A stretch of DNA of 64,000 nt from NCBI GenBank assembly GCA_017942165.1, contig JAGKSB010000002.1:248001-312000 (forward strand). Reading direction: 5' to 3'. Positions within the stretch are counted from its first letter, which is position 1. Each line of letters begins with the position of its first letter. Below are positions 52,852 through 61,797 of this stretch, piece after piece. The notes under the pieces were generated by a model, which made no database searches, had not been told where the DNA came from, and was given only the letters and a program-made list of their open reading frames with translations. The position numbers and the translations under genes are program-made. This stretch comes from Rhinopithecimicrobium faecis. GTDB lineage: Bacteria; Bacteroidota; Bacteroidia; Sphingobacteriales; Sphingobacteriaceae.

Positions 52852-52894
52852 AAAAAAAGCCGTTCCTCATAGTCAGACTAGTTGGAGCGGCTTT
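52852..52894 (-). terminator. Intrinsic terminator between rpsP and rimM
   Basis: On the minus strand AAAGCCGCTCC and GGAACGGCTTT form an 11-bp stem with one G-U pair, followed by a T run. rimM follows at once, so read-through or partial attenuation would set the rpsP:rimM ratio. Confidence 0.8.
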
Positions 52895-52913
52895 AAATGT
52901 GATAGATAAGAAA

Positions 52914-53432
52914 TTATCCTTCTGTTTCTTCTGTTGCTGGTGCTTCAGTTTCTTCAGCAGTTTCTTCCGCTACAGGTGCATTTTTTGCAGCAATAGCAGC
53001 AGCTTTTTCAGCTTTTTTAATAGCTTCAGCAGCTAAAGCAGCTTTCTTAGCGTCTGCTTTAGAAGATGCTAATGAATCTTTAGTACCGTTAACTTTCGCA
53101 TCTTTAGCTTTAGTCCATTCCTCGAAACGAGCATCAGCAGTAGCTTGGTCAAAAGCACCTTTTTTCACACCACCTTGTAAGTGTTTTTTGTAGAAAACAC
53201 CTTGTTCAGACAAGATTGTACGTACAGTATCAGTTGGTTGAGCACCGCTGTTAATCCATTGGAAAGCTTTATCAAAGTTGATAACGATTGTTGCTGGATT
53301 TGTGTTTGGGTTGTAAGAACCTAAACGCTCGATGAATTTACCGTCACGTGGAGCACGTGCATCTGCTACTACTACGTGGTAAAAAGGTCTAGACTTTTTA
53401 CCTTGTCTTTGCAATCTGATTTTAGTTGCCAT
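52914..53432 (-). CDS. rpsP: 30S ribosomal protein S16 with long C-terminal extension
   Basis: 172 residues; the S16 core (~1-85) has the typical [20 protein letters not shown] start, [15 protein letters not shown] and [21 protein letters not shown] tail of ~85 residues rich in Ala, Lys and then Glu ([13 protein letters not shown]...) follows. Such extensions are common in Bacteroidota S16. A -7 element and a hairpin leader lie upstream. The rimM gene follows behind a terminator. Confidence 0.97.
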   Translation of the reverse strand: MATKIRLQRQGKKSRPFYHVVVADARAPRDGKFIERLGSYNPNTNPATIVINFDKAFQWINSGAQPTDTVRTILSEQGVFYKKHLQGGVKKGAFDQATADARFEEWTKAKDAKVNGTKDSLASSKADAKKAALAAEAIKKAEKAAAIAAKNAPVAEETAEETEAPATEETEG

Positions 53433-53462
53433 GATTTTATATAATTTATGTATTCAACATAC

Positions 53463-53498
53463 CCCTCGGAGCTACATGCTGCGAGGGACGCAAAGATA
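53463..53498 (-). promoter_or_regulatory. rpsP promoter and structured leader
   Basis: On the minus strand TATCTTTG (53498-53491) is a -7 element. The transcript would begin near 53484 and then fold CCCTCG with CGAGGG (53487-53482 with 53468-53463), enclosing an AGC/GCT pair after a single mismatch. The hairpin sits ~30 nt before the rpsP start. It could be an S16 autoregulatory leader; that is inference. Confidence 0.5.
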
Positions 53499-53586
53499 CT
53501 TAATAAAAAGTATTTTCAGAAAAATTATTTTTATTCCCCTATAGCAATCAGCGACTTAATTCATTTTGCCTATAGGCTATAGTGTT

Positions 53587-53594
53587 TAACTTCG
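53587..53594 (+). promoter_or_regulatory. Candidate addA promoter -7 variant
   Basis: TAACTTCG, the same one-base variant of TAnnTTTG as seen before mutL, lies 40 bp before the addA-like start. Confidence 0.3.
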
Positions 53595-53634
53595 AAAATG
53601 AGTATCTTCAAGAGATATTAATTATGTCTGTGCT

Positions 53635-56600
53635 ATGATGCCCACCAAACTACTCAAAATTCTTAAAGCTTCAGCTGGCTCAGGGAAAACCTTTAGTTTA
53701 GCCGTTCATTATTTGACCTTACTATTTTCCAGTGATCAGAAATATCGGGAGATTTTGGCGGTAACATTTACCAATAAAGCTACCGAAGAGATGAAATCTC
53801 GGATTTTGGATGTGCTTCGTGGCATCGCCCAAAATAACCCTTCGGCGAGCATTGAAAGCTACCGTAGCCTCCTCCTAAAGGCTTTTCCACAGTATACTGC
53901 GGCACAGCTGCAGGAACGCGCGGATCGCATATACCGCTATATCATACACGATTACTCACGCTTTTCGGTATCTACCATCGACGGTTTTGTACAGAAAGTA
54001 ATTCGTAGCTTCTCCTTTGAGCTGGGCTTAGATGCTTCCTACGCCTTAGAAATGAATATCGATAAGGTGAAAAATAATTTGGTGGAACGCCTAGAGCTTG
54101 CCCTCGATAAAAAACCTGCCTTGGTAAAATGGATTATAAGCCTTGCTAAAGATCGTATTGATGAGAATAAAAGCTGGAACTATAAGGCTGAACTCTTAGG
54201 CCTAACGTCAGAAATCTTTAAGGAGCGCTTTGCGTCATTCGAACATGCCCTCTTTAAGATTGGAGAGGAGAAAATAGATGCCGTATTTGCCAAGTTAGCC
54301 AAAGACACGAAACTGTCCGTACAGGAATTTAGTAGTAAGCTGGTAGCCTACGCCACGAAAGCATTGGCACTTATGGAACAAGGAGGCATCAGCACGGACC
54401 ACCTGAAAGGAAAGAGCCGTAGCCCCCTGCTATCCAAACTGATAAAAATTAAAAATAAAGATTTTAAAGACATAAATGGGCTTAAAAAACTAATAGATAA
54501 CACCGAAGACTGGTATCAGAAAGGATTGGAATTCCCAGAAACAGCAGCCATAAACAGCCTGCTAAAAGATATAGATGCCTACTATCAGCAGCATATATCC
54601 AATTATATCCTAGGTATACAGTTTAATAAAAATGTCTATTACTTGCGCCTGATGCAGGAAATGACCAGCCTATTAAAAGCTTACCGCGATGAAAGCGGCA
54701 ATCTCTTAATCTCCGATGCGCAGAATTTACTTTCTGGCATTACTGAAGATGCGGGAGATAACCCTTCTTTTATCTGGGAGAAAATTGGAAACCGCTATAA
54801 GAATTTTCTTTTCGATGAGTTTCAAGATACCTCCGTAGCACAATGGGACAGCTTTAAAGCACTGGTAGAAAATGCGATGGCCGAACCTTCCGAGGAACAT
54901 ATAGACCACCTTATTGTGGGAGATACCAAGCAGTCTATCTACCGATGGAGAAATGGCGACTGGAATATCTTGGAAAAACAAGCGAAAGAAGATTTAGGAG
55001 CACACAATATCATCGATCAAAATCTGGAGGAAAATTACCGCAGCACAAAAGCGATCATAGCGTTCAATAACCACCTCTATGCCGAGGTTCCAACCCTGAT
55101 TCAGGAGCAACTAAATATCTCCATTTCAGAAACGAACAATGAGGACCTCCTAATGTGGTGGGCCCGCAATGGATACCATGCTATTATCCCCCGTATTTAC
55201 GAGGGGTCAACGCAACAGGTAACACCTTACACAAAAGAAGGGGGCACGTTAAAAATTAAGAAATTTACGAAGGAGGCGACCGATGATAAAGCGCCAACAG
55301 ATGCCATCTATCACGAGCGTACCCTCGATTTTATGCTGGCAGAAATACTGCAGCTCGTGCAGCAGCACGACTACCCCTATAAGGATATCTGCGTCTTGGT
55401 ACGTACCAATGCGGAAGCGCTGCAAGTCGTGAATAAACTGATGGAGCAGCAGATTCCTGTGGTCTCCGGAGATGCACTACTGATCGCAAACAATACCGCC
55501 ATAAACTTAATTATCAACAGCTTACAACTGCTTGTCGGCTATCAGGAAAATACCTCTTTATACAAGGCTAATTGCATAGCCCTCTACCAACGTATTCTAG
55601 GAGTTGAAGGAAGTCCAAATGATTATTTACACCTGAGTAGAAAGTCTTTGGCACAGCTTGGAGATGTCCTTCCGCTGCAGTTTACCCAAGAGGCAGAGCA
55701 ATGGCTGATGCTCCCCCTAGCGGAATTAGTAGAGAAAATAATTGTAAGTTTTGGCTTAGATAAAAAAATAAGTTTTCTACCCTATCTCCTCGCATTTAGA
55801 GATATTGTGGGCAATGCCAGTCGACAAGGGGAACGCGGAATCTTATCCTTCTTAACCTGGTGGTCGGAAGATGGTATCCGCAAGACGCTACCCTCACCCG
55901 AACACGCCAATGCCGTACAGGTATTAACCATCCATAAGTCTAAGGGGCTAGCCTTTCGCGCGGTCATGATCCCCTTCTGTAATTTCAGCTTAAGTGGAAA
56001 AGCGAGCTCCATCTTCTGGGTTCCTGCTGCAGAGACGCCCTACGAAGCATTGGGAAGTATTCCACTAAAGTTCAGCAAGGAGCTCGGGCAGTCTTCGGTA
56101 GGGAAATACTACTTTGAAGAGGAGCTCTACAACCACGTAGACAGCTTAAATATGCTGTATGTAGCCACTACTAGAGCTAAGGATTATATTTATATGGGCA
56201 CGAAGGAGAAGGCGAAGACAGAAAATTTAGGTAATATCGGAGAATTGTTAAATCACCTCTTCGCAACACAGTTTGATGCCGACAACGTATATAGTTCTGA
56301 ACATTATGTGCATAAGTCTGTGGAAAATGTGGAAAAGAACCGCATCTCCCTAACAACATACCCTACTTCCAACCGTATATCCGAGATATTCGAGCCTTTG
56401 GAGGAGAAAAATATCCACCATCTGCTAAATTTAGAGCATGCGGGGAGGGCTGGAAGCATCCTTCACGACATCTTGGCCACCGTTAAGAGCCAAGAGGAAG
56501 TGGAGCCCTATCTGAAGCAGCTCAACTTACAAGGAATCCTCCTTGCGGAGGAGATCCCTAAATTTACGGCTGATGCGCTGGCGGTACTTACGCAGCCTGA

Positions 56601-56862
56601 GCTCGTAGCCCTTTTTAATAAAGCCCTTTATACGATTGAAGAAAAAGGAATTATTGATGCAAAGGGAAAACTACATCGCCCCGATAAAATATTAGTCTGC
56701 GACGGCGAACTTATTATCCTCGATTATAAGTTCACCTTAGAAGCCCACCCCAAGCATGTGGAGCAGGTACAGCTGTACAAGGATCTGTGTGCCGACATGG
56801 GCTATGCCAACGTGTCGGGCTATTTATTTTATGCTATTACTCAAAAACTACAAACTGTCTAA
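53635..56862 (+). CDS. AddA/RecB-like UvrD-family helicase-nuclease
   Basis: 1075 residues. Superfamily 1A helicase motifs: Walker A ILKASAGSGKTFSL (~8-21), Walker B LFDEFQDTS (~393), VGDTKQSIYRWRNGDW (~428), motif V TIHKSKGLAFRAV (~765) and motif VI TTRAKDYIYMG (~843). A C-terminal PD-(D/E)xK nuclease motif ELIILDYKFT (~1024) supplies the Asp and Lys. It is the motor and one nuclease of an AddAB-type double-strand-break resection complex. The partner gene begins 3 bp downstream. No recC or recD is present. Confidence 0.92.
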   Translation: MMPTKLLKILKASAGSGKTFSLAVHYLTLLFSSDQKYREILAVTFTNKATEEMKSRILDVLRGIAQNNPSASIESYRSLLLKAFPQYTAAQLQERADRIYRYIIHDYSRFSVSTIDGFVQKVIRSFSFELGLDASYALEMNIDKVKNNLVERLELALDKKPALVKWIISLAKDRIDENKSWNYKAELLGLTSEIFKERFASFEHALFKIGEEKIDAVFAKLAKDTKLSVQEFSSKLVAYATKALALMEQGGISTDHLKGKSRSPLLSKLIKIKNKDFKDINGLKKLIDNTEDWYQKGLEFPETAAINSLLKDIDAYYQQHISNYILGIQFNKNVYYLRLMQEMTSLLKAYRDESGNLLISDAQNLLSGITEDAGDNPSFIWEKIGNRYKNFLFDEFQDTSVAQWDSFKALVENAMAEPSEEHIDHLIVGDTKQSIYRWRNGDWNILEKQAKEDLGAHNIIDQNLEENYRSTKAIIAFNNHLYAEVPTLIQEQLNISISETNNEDLLMWWARNGYHAIIPRIYEGSTQQVTPYTKEGGTLKIKKFTKEATDDKAPTDAIYHERTLDFMLAEILQLVQQHDYPYKDICVLVRTNAEALQVVNKLMEQQIPVVSGDALLIANNTAINLIINSLQLLVGYQENTSLYKANCIALYQRILGVEGSPNDYLHLSRKSLAQLGDVLPLQFTQEAEQWLMLPLAELVEKIIVSFGLDKKISFLPYLLAFRDIVGNASRQGERGILSFLTWWSEDGIRKTLPSPEHANAVQVLTIHKSKGLAFRAVMIPFCNFSLSGKASSIFWVPAAETPYEALGSIPLKFSKELGQSSVGKYYFEEELYNHVDSLNMLYVATTRAKDYIYMGTKEKAKTENLGNIGELLNHLFATQFDADNVYSSEHYVHKSVENVEKNRISLTTYPTSNRISEIFEPLEEKNIHHLLNLEHAGRAGSILHDILATVKSQEEVEPYLKQLNLQGILLAEEIPKFTADALAVLTQPELVALFNKALYTIEEKGIIDAKGKLHRPDKILVCDGELIILDYKFTLEAHPKHVEQVQLYKDLCADMGYANVSGYLFYAITQKLQTV

Positions 56863-56865
56863 GCT

Positions 56866-59853
56866 ATGAAACCATTTTTAGCCGAAGTTGCCGAAGATTT
56901 AATCCAGCAGGTGCAGGATGATTTACAGCATTGCGCCATTATATTTAATAACAAAAGACCGGCAGTCTACTTACAAAAGCACCTTGCCGCCCTTATAAAT
57001 AAGCCTTTCTGGTCGCCAACATTTTATACGATCCAGGAGTTTTTCGCAAAATCTACCTCCCTCAAGATTGCCGATTTCTATGCCCAGTTTTTCAGCTTAC
57101 ACAGCGTCTATAACGATCTGTTGGCGAAGGAGCATGGCGGCTATATCGATATGGCGAAGTTTTTCCCTATAGCCAAGATTATTCTATCGGATTTTGCGCA
57201 GGTAGACCATGATTTAGTAGATCCAGAGAAGCTTTTTAAAGAGTTGGAAGATATTGCGCTTATCGATCAGCAGTTTGACTACCTATCTGCAGAGCAGCAT
57301 CAGTTTTTAATGCAATTTTGGACCTCCTATTCTGAGGGAAAACATAAAAAGCAGCAGGAGAACTTCATAAAAATGTGGCGCCGTATGCCTTTATTATATA
57401 CAGAATTCCATCGCAGCCTCGCGCAGAAAGGGCTGATCACGCATGCCCAAGCAGCACGTCAGCTGGCGGAAGGGAAAGCCGATCATGCTGACTTCATAAC
57501 GGAATTTAAAGCAGGAAAATTAATTTTTGTCGGTTTTAATGCCCTCAATCTTTCCGAGGCACAGCTCTTTAAGCAATGGCAGGACCAAGGTCTCACACGT
57601 TTTTATTTTGATAGTGACAGCTATTTTCTCAACGATCCGTTGCAGGAAGCAGGTCTATTCTTAAGAAAGAATATTGATAGATTCGGACTTATCAATGCCT
57701 TGGACAATCAGCGCAGCTTTATGCGTGCGCAGCAACGCCCCGTTTCCGTATATAAAGTTGAAGGCCATAATGCGCAAGCGAAAATTCTAAATATCATCTT
57801 AGAATCGGATGATAAAGAGGATAAAGATCAAGAAGCTAAAGAGGCTAAAGATGAAGCAGCTAAAGATCAAGAAAAAGATTCTAAAACAGTTATCGTACTA
57901 GCGGATGAAACATTATTGCTACCTACACTGCAGACTATTCCTTCGGAAGATAAACTTCCAAAAGTAAATATCAATGTTACCATGGGGATATCCTATATAT
58001 CATCTACGCTTTTCGGCTTAGCGGATCTATGGCTTACTACACAGGGTCACCTTTCCGCTTTACCGCAGGAAAATGGGTATTCCGTAACGGCTTCCATGGT
58101 GGAAAATTTCCTTACCCATCCGCTGATAGGCATCTCTGAGCGCAAGCGAGCACAGATATTAACCGCTTTTATTAAGGAAAATCTTATTCAGGTTCCTATC
58201 GAGCGGCTGACACGTCAAGGTGGTTTATTTTCCGATTTTTTTACCCCTGTAACGGAGCCATTAGCCTTAATTAAAGCGTTGAAGCAGCTCCTCGAAGCGG
58301 TCCTTAGAAAGCAGCTAAAGGCCACACAGCTGAAGAAAATAGATGCAGATTTATTTATTAAAACGATTGAAGAGCTCAACAGGCTCTACGATACGCTGCT
58401 CTTAGCGACAGCGCAGTTAAATGCGGAAAGCTTACAGCCTAAATTTATTATTTCCCTTATCCAGAAAGCGCTACAAGGGATTTCTGTACCCCTTTCTGGA
58501 GATCCGCTATACGGTATTCAGGTGATGGGATTACTGGAGACGCGTAACTTAAATTATGAGCATATCGTTGTCTTAGGCATGAATGATGGTATTATTCCGA
58601 AGACTACCCTGGGGAATACCTTTATTCCCGACAGCTTACGTCGTGTGTATGGCCTTCCAGTATTAGAAAATTTGGATGCTATATCCGCTTATATGTTTTA
58701 CCGCCTCGTACAGCGTGCCGAGAAAGTTTCACTGGTCTATAACAGCCTGACTGACGAGAGTAATTCTGGGGAGCCAAGCCGCTTTTTGAAGCAGCTGGAA
58801 TATGAATCAGGCTTCGACTTCAGCTATTATGAGCAGGACCTGCAGATTGAAGTGGAGCAGAAGCAGGAGATTTCCATTGCTAAGACTCCGGAGATCATGC
58901 AGGAGCTAACGAAATTCCTTCAGGGGCAGCGTACGCTCTCCGCTTCGGCATTAAGCTGCTATATTGCGAACCCCATAGATTTCTATTATAAATATATTGC
59001 GGGTGTTAAGGAGCCAGAGGAGCTTTCTGAAGTTGTTGAAGCCAATAGCTTAGGAACCATCCTTCACGCGGTAATGGAAACTTTCTATGCCGAGTTAAAG
59101 CAGAAGTCGGCTATAATTTCAAAAGATAGCATTCAGAAAGAACGGGGAAGCATTCCAGCATTGATAGCAAAACATTTTCAACTAGAGATCTATAAAAATG
59201 AGCAGGCAGCACGTTCTTTTAAAGGGATACAGCAGGTAGTAATTGCTATTATTCAGGAGTATATAGACATCATTCTAAAGCATGATATGGAGACAGCACC
59301 TTTTCAAATCATTCAGCTGGAGGATAAGCTGACGGCTAATTTTGACTTCACTACGTACGATGGACAACCCGCGCAGATCACCCTACAAGGGACGATTGAC
59401 CGTGTAGACATCACTTCTGACCAAGTAACACGTATCGTAGATTATAAGACTGGCGGGGATCAATTAAGTTATAGCACGATTGAAGGGATTTTCGACAGCC
59501 ATGGTAAAAAACAGAATAAAGCCTTACTTCAAACATTATTCTACACCTATGTCTATGAAAAATCTAAAAACAAGAAGTTTGTAGAGCCCAACCTATACGT
59601 TGTACGTTCCATGAAAGGAAATAAGGAGGATGTATATTTTGGTTGTAAGCGTCATGTTATGGACGATACTGGCAAAGAGAAGAGGACGGCATTGCTACTT
59701 AGAGGTGATTTTCTTGCTGCGGAGAAAACTATTTTCCAAGAATTATTAGCGACAGCATTAGCCGAATTGTTTAATCCTCATATTAATTTCTATAAATCCG
59801 AGAATGAAGAAAACTATAAATATTCTCCGTATAAGGAGTTAATGTACAGATAA
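56866..59853 (+). CDS. AddB-like PD-(D/E)xK nuclease subunit
   Basis: 995 residues. The N-terminal half is helicase-like but has no Walker A lysine loop, as in inactivated AddB-type motors. IVVLGMNDGIIPKTTLGN (~565) resembles the AddB/RecC-like region. The C-terminal nuclease has TRIVDYKTGGDQ (~855) with the catalytic Asp and Lys. The Cys quartet of the AddB iron-sulfur cluster is not seen. A Lys/Asp/Glu-rich low-complexity insert lies at ~315-340. Its 3-bp gap to addA shows that they form one operon and presumably one complex. Confidence 0.88.
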   Translation: MKPFLAEVAEDLIQQVQDDLQHCAIIFNNKRPAVYLQKHLAALINKPFWSPTFYTIQEFFAKSTSLKIADFYAQFFSLHSVYNDLLAKEHGGYIDMAKFFPIAKIILSDFAQVDHDLVDPEKLFKELEDIALIDQQFDYLSAEQHQFLMQFWTSYSEGKHKKQQENFIKMWRRMPLLYTEFHRSLAQKGLITHAQAARQLAEGKADHADFITEFKAGKLIFVGFNALNLSEAQLFKQWQDQGLTRFYFDSDSYFLNDPLQEAGLFLRKNIDRFGLINALDNQRSFMRAQQRPVSVYKVEGHNAQAKILNIILESDDKEDKDQEAKEAKDEAAKDQEKDSKTVIVLADETLLLPTLQTIPSEDKLPKVNINVTMGISYISSTLFGLADLWLTTQGHLSALPQENGYSVTASMVENFLTHPLIGISERKRAQILTAFIKENLIQVPIERLTRQGGLFSDFFTPVTEPLALIKALKQLLEAVLRKQLKATQLKKIDADLFIKTIEELNRLYDTLLLATAQLNAESLQPKFIISLIQKALQGISVPLSGDPLYGIQVMGLLETRNLNYEHIVVLGMNDGIIPKTTLGNTFIPDSLRRVYGLPVLENLDAISAYMFYRLVQRAEKVSLVYNSLTDESNSGEPSRFLKQLEYESGFDFSYYEQDLQIEVEQKQEISIAKTPEIMQELTKFLQGQRTLSASALSCYIANPIDFYYKYIAGVKEPEELSEVVEANSLGTILHAVMETFYAELKQKSAIISKDSIQKERGSIPALIAKHFQLEIYKNEQAARSFKGIQQVVIAIIQEYIDIILKHDMETAPFQIIQLEDKLTANFDFTTYDGQPAQITLQGTIDRVDITSDQVTRIVDYKTGGDQLSYSTIEGIFDSHGKKQNKALLQTLFYTYVYEKSKNKKFVEPNLYVVRSMKGNKEDVYFGCKRHVMDDTGKEKRTALLLRGDFLAAEKTIFQELLATALAELFNPHINFYKSENEENYKYSPYKELMYR

Positions 59854-59880
59854 AAACAGTATTCTTTAGAAGAAAATAAC

Positions 59881-59916
59881 TAACAGAAAAGGACCTTAAA
59901 AGGTCCTTTTCTGTTA
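59881..59916. terminator. Strong bidirectional terminator
   Basis: A 17-bp perfect stem (TAACAGAAAAGGACCTT and complement) with a 2-nt centre lies between the convergent addB-like and cupin-like genes. Confidence 0.85.
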
Positions 59917-59948
59917 TGCTCTTATTATTAATACCCCAATAGGATAGG

Positions 59949-60815
59949 CTATTTGTATTTTCTAATGGCAACTTCAGCACGCTGCTTTGCGACATCAATC
60001 TTGTAGTGAAACCAGCGATCTTTAAAAATTTTACGCATGGTATTATCGAAGTTCCGTGTAATGACCAAATTGGTGAATCCACGTAATTTATCAATCGTCT
60101 TAAATGGTAAAGCACGCACAGAAACGGAGAACCCTTCAGTTTCATACTGAATAAAATGCCACCAACCGGCAGGCATATAGAGCGTTTCTCCCGGGTGAAT
60201 CGTAGCTTCATATCCATTCAGATACTTCAAGCCTGGATATTCTTCTTCCGAGCTATTTTTTAAATTAGCAATACTGTGGAAATTGTACGGAAGTTTATAC
60301 ATCAATGCAGACTGCTCTAATGGAAACAACCAGATCTTTTTAATTCCCTTATATTGCGTAATAAAAACATGAGACATGTCGATGTCGTAGTGATTCCGTG
60401 TGCTTGACCCCTGTCCACCGAAAAACAAATAGGGCAGCCATTGTAAGACTTTACCACCAGTGATATCATTATAGATGACATCTTTTTTCAACTCTGGTCG
60501 TAACTTCATTAAATCAAATAGGAAAAGCCTTGATTCTGTAGGCTCACGTTCGATTAGATCTAAATATTCCGTAAAGCTCATCTTGGCTACAGGAGCGCTT
60601 GCTGCGCGATCCATTGAACCTTCTTCGCCACCATATACGGATACTTCATTATCTCCTGCTATTTCCTTGAAATAGTCATAAGTCCATTTTTTCCATGCAG
60701 GACTTTCAGCTTTCACGAAATCCTTTAAAATTACAGGAACCCCAGGGTTCATGTATTTTGATAAGAACTCATCAGAGCCTATTCCAGAGATGGTATTTAC
60801 TTGTTTTAACTGCAC
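59949..60815 (-). CDS. JmjC/cupin-like Fe(II)-dependent oxygenase family protein
   Basis: 288 residues. Cupin-8/JmjC fold: NPGVPVILKDF near the N-terminus, iron ligands His 142 and Asp 144 in TRNHYDIDMSHVF, and the distal His 220 in YMPAGWWHFIQYE. Such proteins are 2-oxoglutarate-dependent hydroxylases of proteins or small molecules; the target is unknown. A -7 element TATGTTTG lies 34 bp upstream. It is a single-gene unit between two terminators. Confidence 0.9.
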   Translation of the reverse strand: MQLKQVNTISGIGSDEFLSKYMNPGVPVILKDFVKAESPAWKKWTYDYFKEIAGDNEVSVYGGEEGSMDRAASAPVAKMSFTEYLDLIEREPTESRLFLFDLMKLRPELKKDVIYNDITGGKVLQWLPYLFFGGQGSSTRNHYDIDMSHVFITQYKGIKKIWLFPLEQSALMYKLPYNFHSIANLKNSSEEEYPGLKYLNGYEATIHPGETLYMPAGWWHFIQYETEGFSVSVRALPFKTIDKLRGFTNLVITRNFDNTMRKIFKDRWFHYKIDVAKQRAEVAIRKYK

Positions 60816-60849
60816 AACTTAATTTTTTAAAAATTAAACGCCTTTGCTA

Positions 60850-60876
60850 CAAACATAAAAAAAATATTGCTACAAA
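60850..60876 (-). promoter_or_regulatory. Promoter of the cupin-like gene
   Basis: On the minus strand TATGTTTG (60857-60850) matches TAnnTTTG. A TTTG (60876-60873) lies 15 bp upstream, slightly closer than the usual spacing. Confidence 0.55.
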
Positions 60877-60952
60877 AAGGGATCCACGATATTTAATGAC
60901 GGATATAATAAATTTAACAATTATCTGACATATTAATGAATAAACTATCGTA

Positions 60953-60981
60953 GAAAAAAGGCTCTTCTTTCGAAGAGCCTT
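60953..60981 (-). terminator. Intrinsic terminator after hemD
   Basis: AAGGCTCTTC, a 4-nt loop and GAAGAGCCTT form a 10-bp stem followed on the minus strand by a T run. Confidence 0.82.
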
Positions 60982-61012
60982 AGCTATATTATGAAAAATA
61001 AGTCGTGAACGA

Positions 61013-61783
61013 TTATTTATTCACAAGCTTCACATACTCTTCTACCGCCATAGTCATACTTGGGGCTTTAGGAGTGGGAGCTGGAATATCTAATATCAAT
61101 CCATGCTCTAATAACGCTTGCTGTGTACTGGAGCCAAAGGCTGCAATACGCGTATTATTTTGTTTGAAGTCAGGAAAATTATCGTATAAAGACTGTACAG
61201 AGGAAGGCGAGAAAAATACGATTACATCGTAGAATACTTCAGCTAAATCTGAGAGGTCTGAGACCACAGTACGGAATAACACCGCAGGGGTGAAATTATA
61301 ACCATTTTCCGTCAGCCAACTTTGAGCTTCCTCATTAGCGACATCCGAACAAGGGTAAATAAAATTCTCCTTAGTATGTTTTTTCAGCACTTCTTCTAAA
61401 TCCTTTGCCGTCTGTTTTCCAAAGAAAATCTTACGTTTGCGATACTGAATATATTTCTGTAAGTATAGAGCGATAGTTTCAGAAATACAGAAGTACTTCA
61501 TATCCGCCGAAACTTCGAAGCGCATCTCTTCGCAAATGCGAAAGAAATGATCAACGGCATTCCTAGAGGAAAAAATTACGGCAGTAAAATCCGCAAGATT
61601 TAATTTATCTTTCCTAACCTCCCGTGCAGGGATCCCCTCCACATGAATAAATCCACGAAAATCCAACTTTAAATTATACTTCTGTGCTAATGCAAAGTAT
61701 GGAGATTTATCATTTTCAGGTTTTGGTAAAGTAACTAATATACTTTTTACTTTTTTTGCTCTTTCTACGTCCGAAGTTTGCAT
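61013..61783 (-). CDS. hemD: Uroporphyrinogen-III synthase
   Basis: 256 residues. It cyclises hydroxymethylbilane to uroporphyrinogen III in haem synthesis. The two-lobed HemD fold is supported by ILVTLPKPENDKSPYFALA at the start, FTAVIFSSRNAVDHFF (~69), YPCSDVANEEA (~140) and VIVFFSPSSVQSLYDNFP (~193). GSSTQQALLEHG follows. Sequence conservation in this family is low, so the call rests on the pattern and on the DUF4271 gene immediately upstream, a common Bacteroidota arrangement. The gap to that gene is 12 bp. Confidence 0.88.
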   Translation of the reverse strand: MQTSDVERAKKVKSILVTLPKPENDKSPYFALAQKYNLKLDFRGFIHVEGIPAREVRKDKLNLADFTAVIFSSRNAVDHFFRICEEMRFEVSADMKYFCISETIALYLQKYIQYRKRKIFFGKQTAKDLEEVLKKHTKENFIYPCSDVANEEAQSWLTENGYNFTPAVLFRTVVSDLSDLAEVFYDVIVFFSPSSVQSLYDNFPDFKQNNTRIAAFGSSTQQALLEHGLILDIPAPTPKAPSMTMAVEEYVKLVNK

Positions 61784-61785
61784 AT

Positions 61786-61797
61786 GGTATTGGTATT
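61786..61797. repeat. 6-bp tandem repeat spanning the DUF4271 stop codon
   Basis: GGTATT occurs twice in tandem. The second copy overlaps the TAA stop of the minus-strand DUF4271 gene, and the first lies between that stop and the hemD start. It is short, so chance is likely. Confidence 0.5.
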
